Part shown: positions 4,908-7,290 of the stretch, piece by piece
How the letters are laid out: every line of letters begins with the position of its first letter
How positions within the stretch are numbered: position 1 is the first letter of the stretch
Program-made: the position numbers and the translations under genes
The notes under the pieces: generated by a model
Told to the model about the DNA's origin: nothing
Databases searched by the model: none
The model's input: the letters and a program-made list of their open reading frames with translations, nothing else
NCBI GenBank assembly: GCA_030831725.1
Contig: JAURKN010000036.1
Span: 1-7,290, forward strand
Source: Ferruginibacter sp.
GTDB lineage: Bacteria > Bacteroidota > Bacteroidia > Chitinophagales > Chitinophagaceae
Direction: 5' to 3'
Length of the DNA stretch: 7,290 nucleotides

Positions 4908-6298
4908 AAAGAAAAGACTTCATAAAATTGGCTGCGATGGCACCAGTTTCCTATTTTCTGGAACTACCCTCGTTTTTGGAGAACTTTTCTAATCAAGAGG
5001 ATGTGATGTATTTTCGAAAGGGTACGGAAGCATATGAAAAATCCAGAAAAGGTTTCAACAAAAGAATCGATAAATATCCATCAATCATAGCGAATTGTCG
5101 CACAGAGAAAGGAGTGGTTGATGCTGTACTTAGGGCTCAAAAAGAGGGTTTGCCAGTAGCTGTAAAAAGTGGTGGACACTGTATGGAAGGATTTTCTTCG
5201 AATCAGGGTGGGATGGTAGTCAACCTCTCCGAATTGAACAGCGTTGAATGGTTGGATGAACATACCATACAAGTTGGTCCAGCATGCACCTTATCCAAAT
5301 TATATGATGAGCTTCTGCCTAAAGGTGTCATTGTTCCCGGTGGTTCCTGTGCCGGTGTGGCTGTCGGTGGATTGGCTTTAGGCGGAGGATATGGATTACT
5401 ATCCAGATCACTCGGACTTACTTGTGATAGCATGAAAGGACTTAGAATGGTTAATGGGAAAGGACAGGTAATAGACACAGATTCAGACCCCGACCTGCTG
5501 AAAGCATGCAAGGGAGGCAATAGCGGAAATTTTGGAATTGTCACTTCTATCAGATTCAATGTTCATCGCGCTCCGACTCATATGCAGAGTTTCAAATTCA
5601 GATCCTTTTCAGTATCAACAACAAGGGCATTCTCCCTTTTTCAACAATGGTTTGAAAAATCTGCGCTCTTACCCAATCATTGTTTTAGCGCATTTGTGCT
5701 GAATCGGAAAACAGCATACATACTCTTGGTCAATACCGGTAAACTAACTGAAGAGGTGAATTCCTTCATCGCTTCATTCAAGTCGATCAGTGATAAATAC
5801 ACACAAAGTGTAAGACAGCCGCTTTCTCAGGCATTGAAAAATTATTATGGAAGGAGAGAGCCTTTGTATTTCAAAAATGCATCTGCGGGTTTGTATAACG
5901 ATTTCAAAGACATAGAGGATCGATTGAAGTCGGTCATTGATAAAGTGGGGAAAACGACCGGTATGATTTTTCAGGTCAATACCCTAGGCGGAAAAGTAAG
6001 AGATGCTGCTTATGAGAAAGCATCTGTTTTTCCTTACCGCAAACATTCATTTTTTTCTGAATTGCAGGTGTATTGGGATAGACCATCTCAGGAGGAATCA
6101 GGATTGAAGAGTTTTCAGGAGGTGCAGATGATGATCAATCCAAAAGGAGATATGCCTCAATATAGAAACTATCCCGACATCAGATTTAAAAACGCCCCAC
6201 AGGTTTACTACGGAGGCAGTTATCCGTTTTTGCAAAAAATGAAATCGAGACATGACCCCGGAAATATTTTCCGTTATGAACAAAGTATCGTTGCATGA
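4904..6298 (+). CDS. FAD-dependent oxidoreductase, VAO/berberine bridge enzyme family, probably exported
   Basis: Enzymes of this family oxidise alcohols, sugars or alkaloid-like substrates and pass electrons from FAD to oxygen or another acceptor; the substrate here is unknown. The 464 residues contain a PCMH-type FAD-binding domain (about 55-235) with KSGGH (88-92) and GGSCAGVAVGGLALGGGYG (146-164). A C-terminal BBE segment follows (about 433-462, YYGGSY...HDPGNIFR). His92 aligns with the 8-alpha-histidyl FAD ligand. Cys149 aligns with the 6-S-cysteinyl ligand of doubly linked members such as glucooligosaccharide oxidase. The BBE motif has Ser where Asn is usual. The N-terminus KRKDFIKLAAMAP resembles a Tat signal with an RK pair instead of RR, suggesting folded export, though the hydrophobic core is weak. 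Its ATG overlaps the pabB stop (ATGA), so it is likely in that operon. It ends one base from the convergent gene. Family is secure; specificity and location are inferred. Confidence 0.88.
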   Translation: MKRKDFIKLAAMAPVSYFLELPSFLENFSNQEDVMYFRKGTEAYEKSRKGFNKRIDKYPSIIANCRTEKGVVDAVLRAQKEGLPVAVKSGGHCMEGFSSNQGGMVVNLSELNSVEWLDEHTIQVGPACTLSKLYDELLPKGVIVPGGSCAGVAVGGLALGGGYGLLSRSLGLTCDSMKGLRMVNGKGQVIDTDSDPDLLKACKGGNSGNFGIVTSIRFNVHRAPTHMQSFKFRSFSVSTTRAFSLFQQWFEKSALLPNHCFSAFVLNRKTAYILLVNTGKLTEEVNSFIASFKSISDKYTQSVRQPLSQALKNYYGRREPLYFKNASAGLYNDFKDIEDRLKSVIDKVGKTTGMIFQVNTLGGKVRDAAYEKASVFPYRKHSFFSELQVYWDRPSQEESGLKSFQEVQMMINPKGDMPQYRNYPDIRFKNAPQVYYGGSYPFLQKMKSRHDPGNIFRYEQSIVA

Positions 6299-6299
6299 G

Positions 6300-7290
6300 T
6301 TAATTCTGATTCATCAACCAATTTATGCACTTCTTCATAATGTTCTCCCGGCTCTCCAGAAAACAATACATAATATCCTCTGGCAAAGTCAAGAGGTATT
6401 CATTGGTTAATCGTATTGCTTTATCAAAATCTGGGTTCAGTTGTTCAAAAATAGATTTGTTGATCCTCAGTTCTTGAACGATGATGTGTGAAAGATATTT
6501 TCCTTTTATTTTTTCAGACTTCAAACCTGAAGTTCTATTGATGTCATTTTTTTGTGGGGTCTTGTTCTTTTCAAAATCAAAAACGACTTTTCCCGACTCC
6601 ATGACATAATGTGTAGCTATGAATTTTTTGACATGTTTTCTGCTTTCTTCGGGAAGATAGTGCTGTAGCTCCCAGAAATTTCTGCTCATGCTTTCTCGAA
6701 TGGCTTCATCCACTCTTCCCGGTCCTCCGTTATATGCTGCTATAACGAGCAGCCAATCTTGGTAGATGGAAAAAAGTTCTTCCAGCATTTTGGCTGCGGC
6801 ATGTGTGCTTAGAAAGAAATCTCTTCTATCATCCCTCTCCGAGTTTACAATAAGGCCATACCTTTTTGCCGTTTCAGGCATGAATTGCCAGGGGCCTGCT
6901 GCGCCCACCCAACTGGTGGCACCTGTTTTCAAATGGCTCTCAATCACAGCCAGATATTTCAGTTCATGCGGAAGCTTGTATTGCGACAACACCTGATCAA
7001 TCATGTCAAAATATATAGCCCCCGTCTTCTTTAATTTGATCAATTCGTTACGATGGGCATTAAGATAGCCCTGCATGAATAGTTCCGCATTCGGATTGAC
7101 TTGCTTGTTGTATGGAATAGACGGGTTGTAACTGAATTCGGTAAACAAATTTTTGAAACCAAACTGATTGAAATCCTTGCCGGGTAAATTGCTGGTATCC
7201 GCTATCGGATATTTATTATTTGAGGGGAAGGAGAAGCTATTTATTGAGGTAAAGAGAAAACAAGATAGAAAAATCAGATGAAAAAGCAAA
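6300..7290 (-). CDS. mltD: MltD-like membrane-bound/periplasmic lytic murein transglycosylase, 5' end at or beyond the window edge
   Basis: Lytic transglycosylases cleave peptidoglycan glycan strands to form 1,6-anhydromuramyl ends during wall remodelling in the periplasm. About 329 residues are visible from the right edge. An N-terminal hydrophobic stretch (LLFHLIFLSCFLFTS) looks like a signal peptide. The SLT (goose-lysozyme-like) domain spans about 95-230. Catalytic Glu117 lies in VIESHL, followed by GAAGPWQFMPETAKRYGL (129-146) and AAYNGGPGRV (184-193). The C-terminal part (about 260-305, ..FEQLNPDFDKAI..YLLTLPEDIM) resembles the degenerate LysM-like tail common in Bacteroidota homologues. 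The only possible start inside the window is a TTG at 7289-7287 that precedes the hydrophobic core with no charged n-region, so the true start probably lies a few codons beyond the edge. The Cys in FLSC is a poor lipobox, with more hydrophobic residues after it. The promoter is outside the window. Confidence 0.9.
   Translation of the reverse strand, partial: LLFHLIFLSCFLFTSINSFSFPSNNKYPIADTSNLPGKDFNQFGFKNLFTEFSYNPSIPYNKQVNPNAELFMQGYLNAHRNELIKLKKTGAIYFDMIDQVLSQYKLPHELKYLAVIESHLKTGATSWVGAAGPWQFMPETAKRYGLIVNSERDDRRDFFLSTHAAAKMLEELFSIYQDWLLVIAAYNGGPGRVDEAIRESMSRNFWELQHYLPEESRKHVKKFIATHYVMESGKVVFDFEKNKTPQKNDINRTSGLKSEKIKGKYLSHIIVQELRINKSIFEQLNPDFDKAIRLTNEYLLTLPEDIMYCFLESRENIMKKCINWLMNQN

Noticed and set aside
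6227..6238. The palindrome TTTTTGCAAAAA near the 3' end of the oxidoreductase gene.
   Set aside because: It leaves no loop for a stable hairpin, is A/T homopolymer-based, and lies in coding sequence; probably chance.

Overview
This window looks like a chromosomal segment of a member of the Bacteroidota. Three things point there. The ClpX, PurA, PabB and murein-hydrolase proteins read like that phylum's versions. Start codons lack Shine-Dalgarno sequences and follow A-rich leaders. Two intergenic regions carry a candidate -33 TTG / -7 TAnnTTTG promoter, the primary-sigma signature of the phylum. The order or family (Saprospiria- or Chitinophagia-like) is a guess from protein similarity recalled by eye.

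Layout, left to right. (1) 1-398: the 3' part of clpP with its full catalytic triad, closed by a strong intrinsic terminator at 419-446. (2) 451-522: a short inverted repeat overlapping a candidate clpX promoter. (3) 523-1761: clpX, complete. (4) 1854-3116: purA, complete, with a plausible promoter of its own. (5) 3195-3620: an unrecognised 141-residue protein made of alternating lysine-rich and aspartate-rich blocks and ending in a glycine linker plus an acidic tip with a final Phe. (6) 3630-4907: pabB, 9 nt downstream of (5), in the same frame, with a terminator-like hairpin inside its first 90 coding bases. (7) 4904-6298: a VAO/berberine-bridge-type FAD oxidoreductase that overlaps pabB by 4 nt. 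(8) 6300-7290, minus strand: a MltD-like lytic transglycosylase, convergent with (7), one base between the stop codons, running off the right edge. No intergenic stretch exceeds about 125 bases.

How the genes work together. ClpP and ClpX form the ClpXP protease but appear to be separate transcription units here. Genes 5-7 look like one operon: a disordered charged protein, a folate-pathway enzyme and a probably exported flavoenzyme. The functional link among these three is unknown. No mobile elements, CRISPR arrays, tRNA or rRNA genes were seen. Most of the window is ordinary housekeeping sequence. The parts worth a second look are the block-charged protein, the hairpin inside pabB, and the His/Cys pair in the flavoenzyme that predicts doubly covalent FAD.
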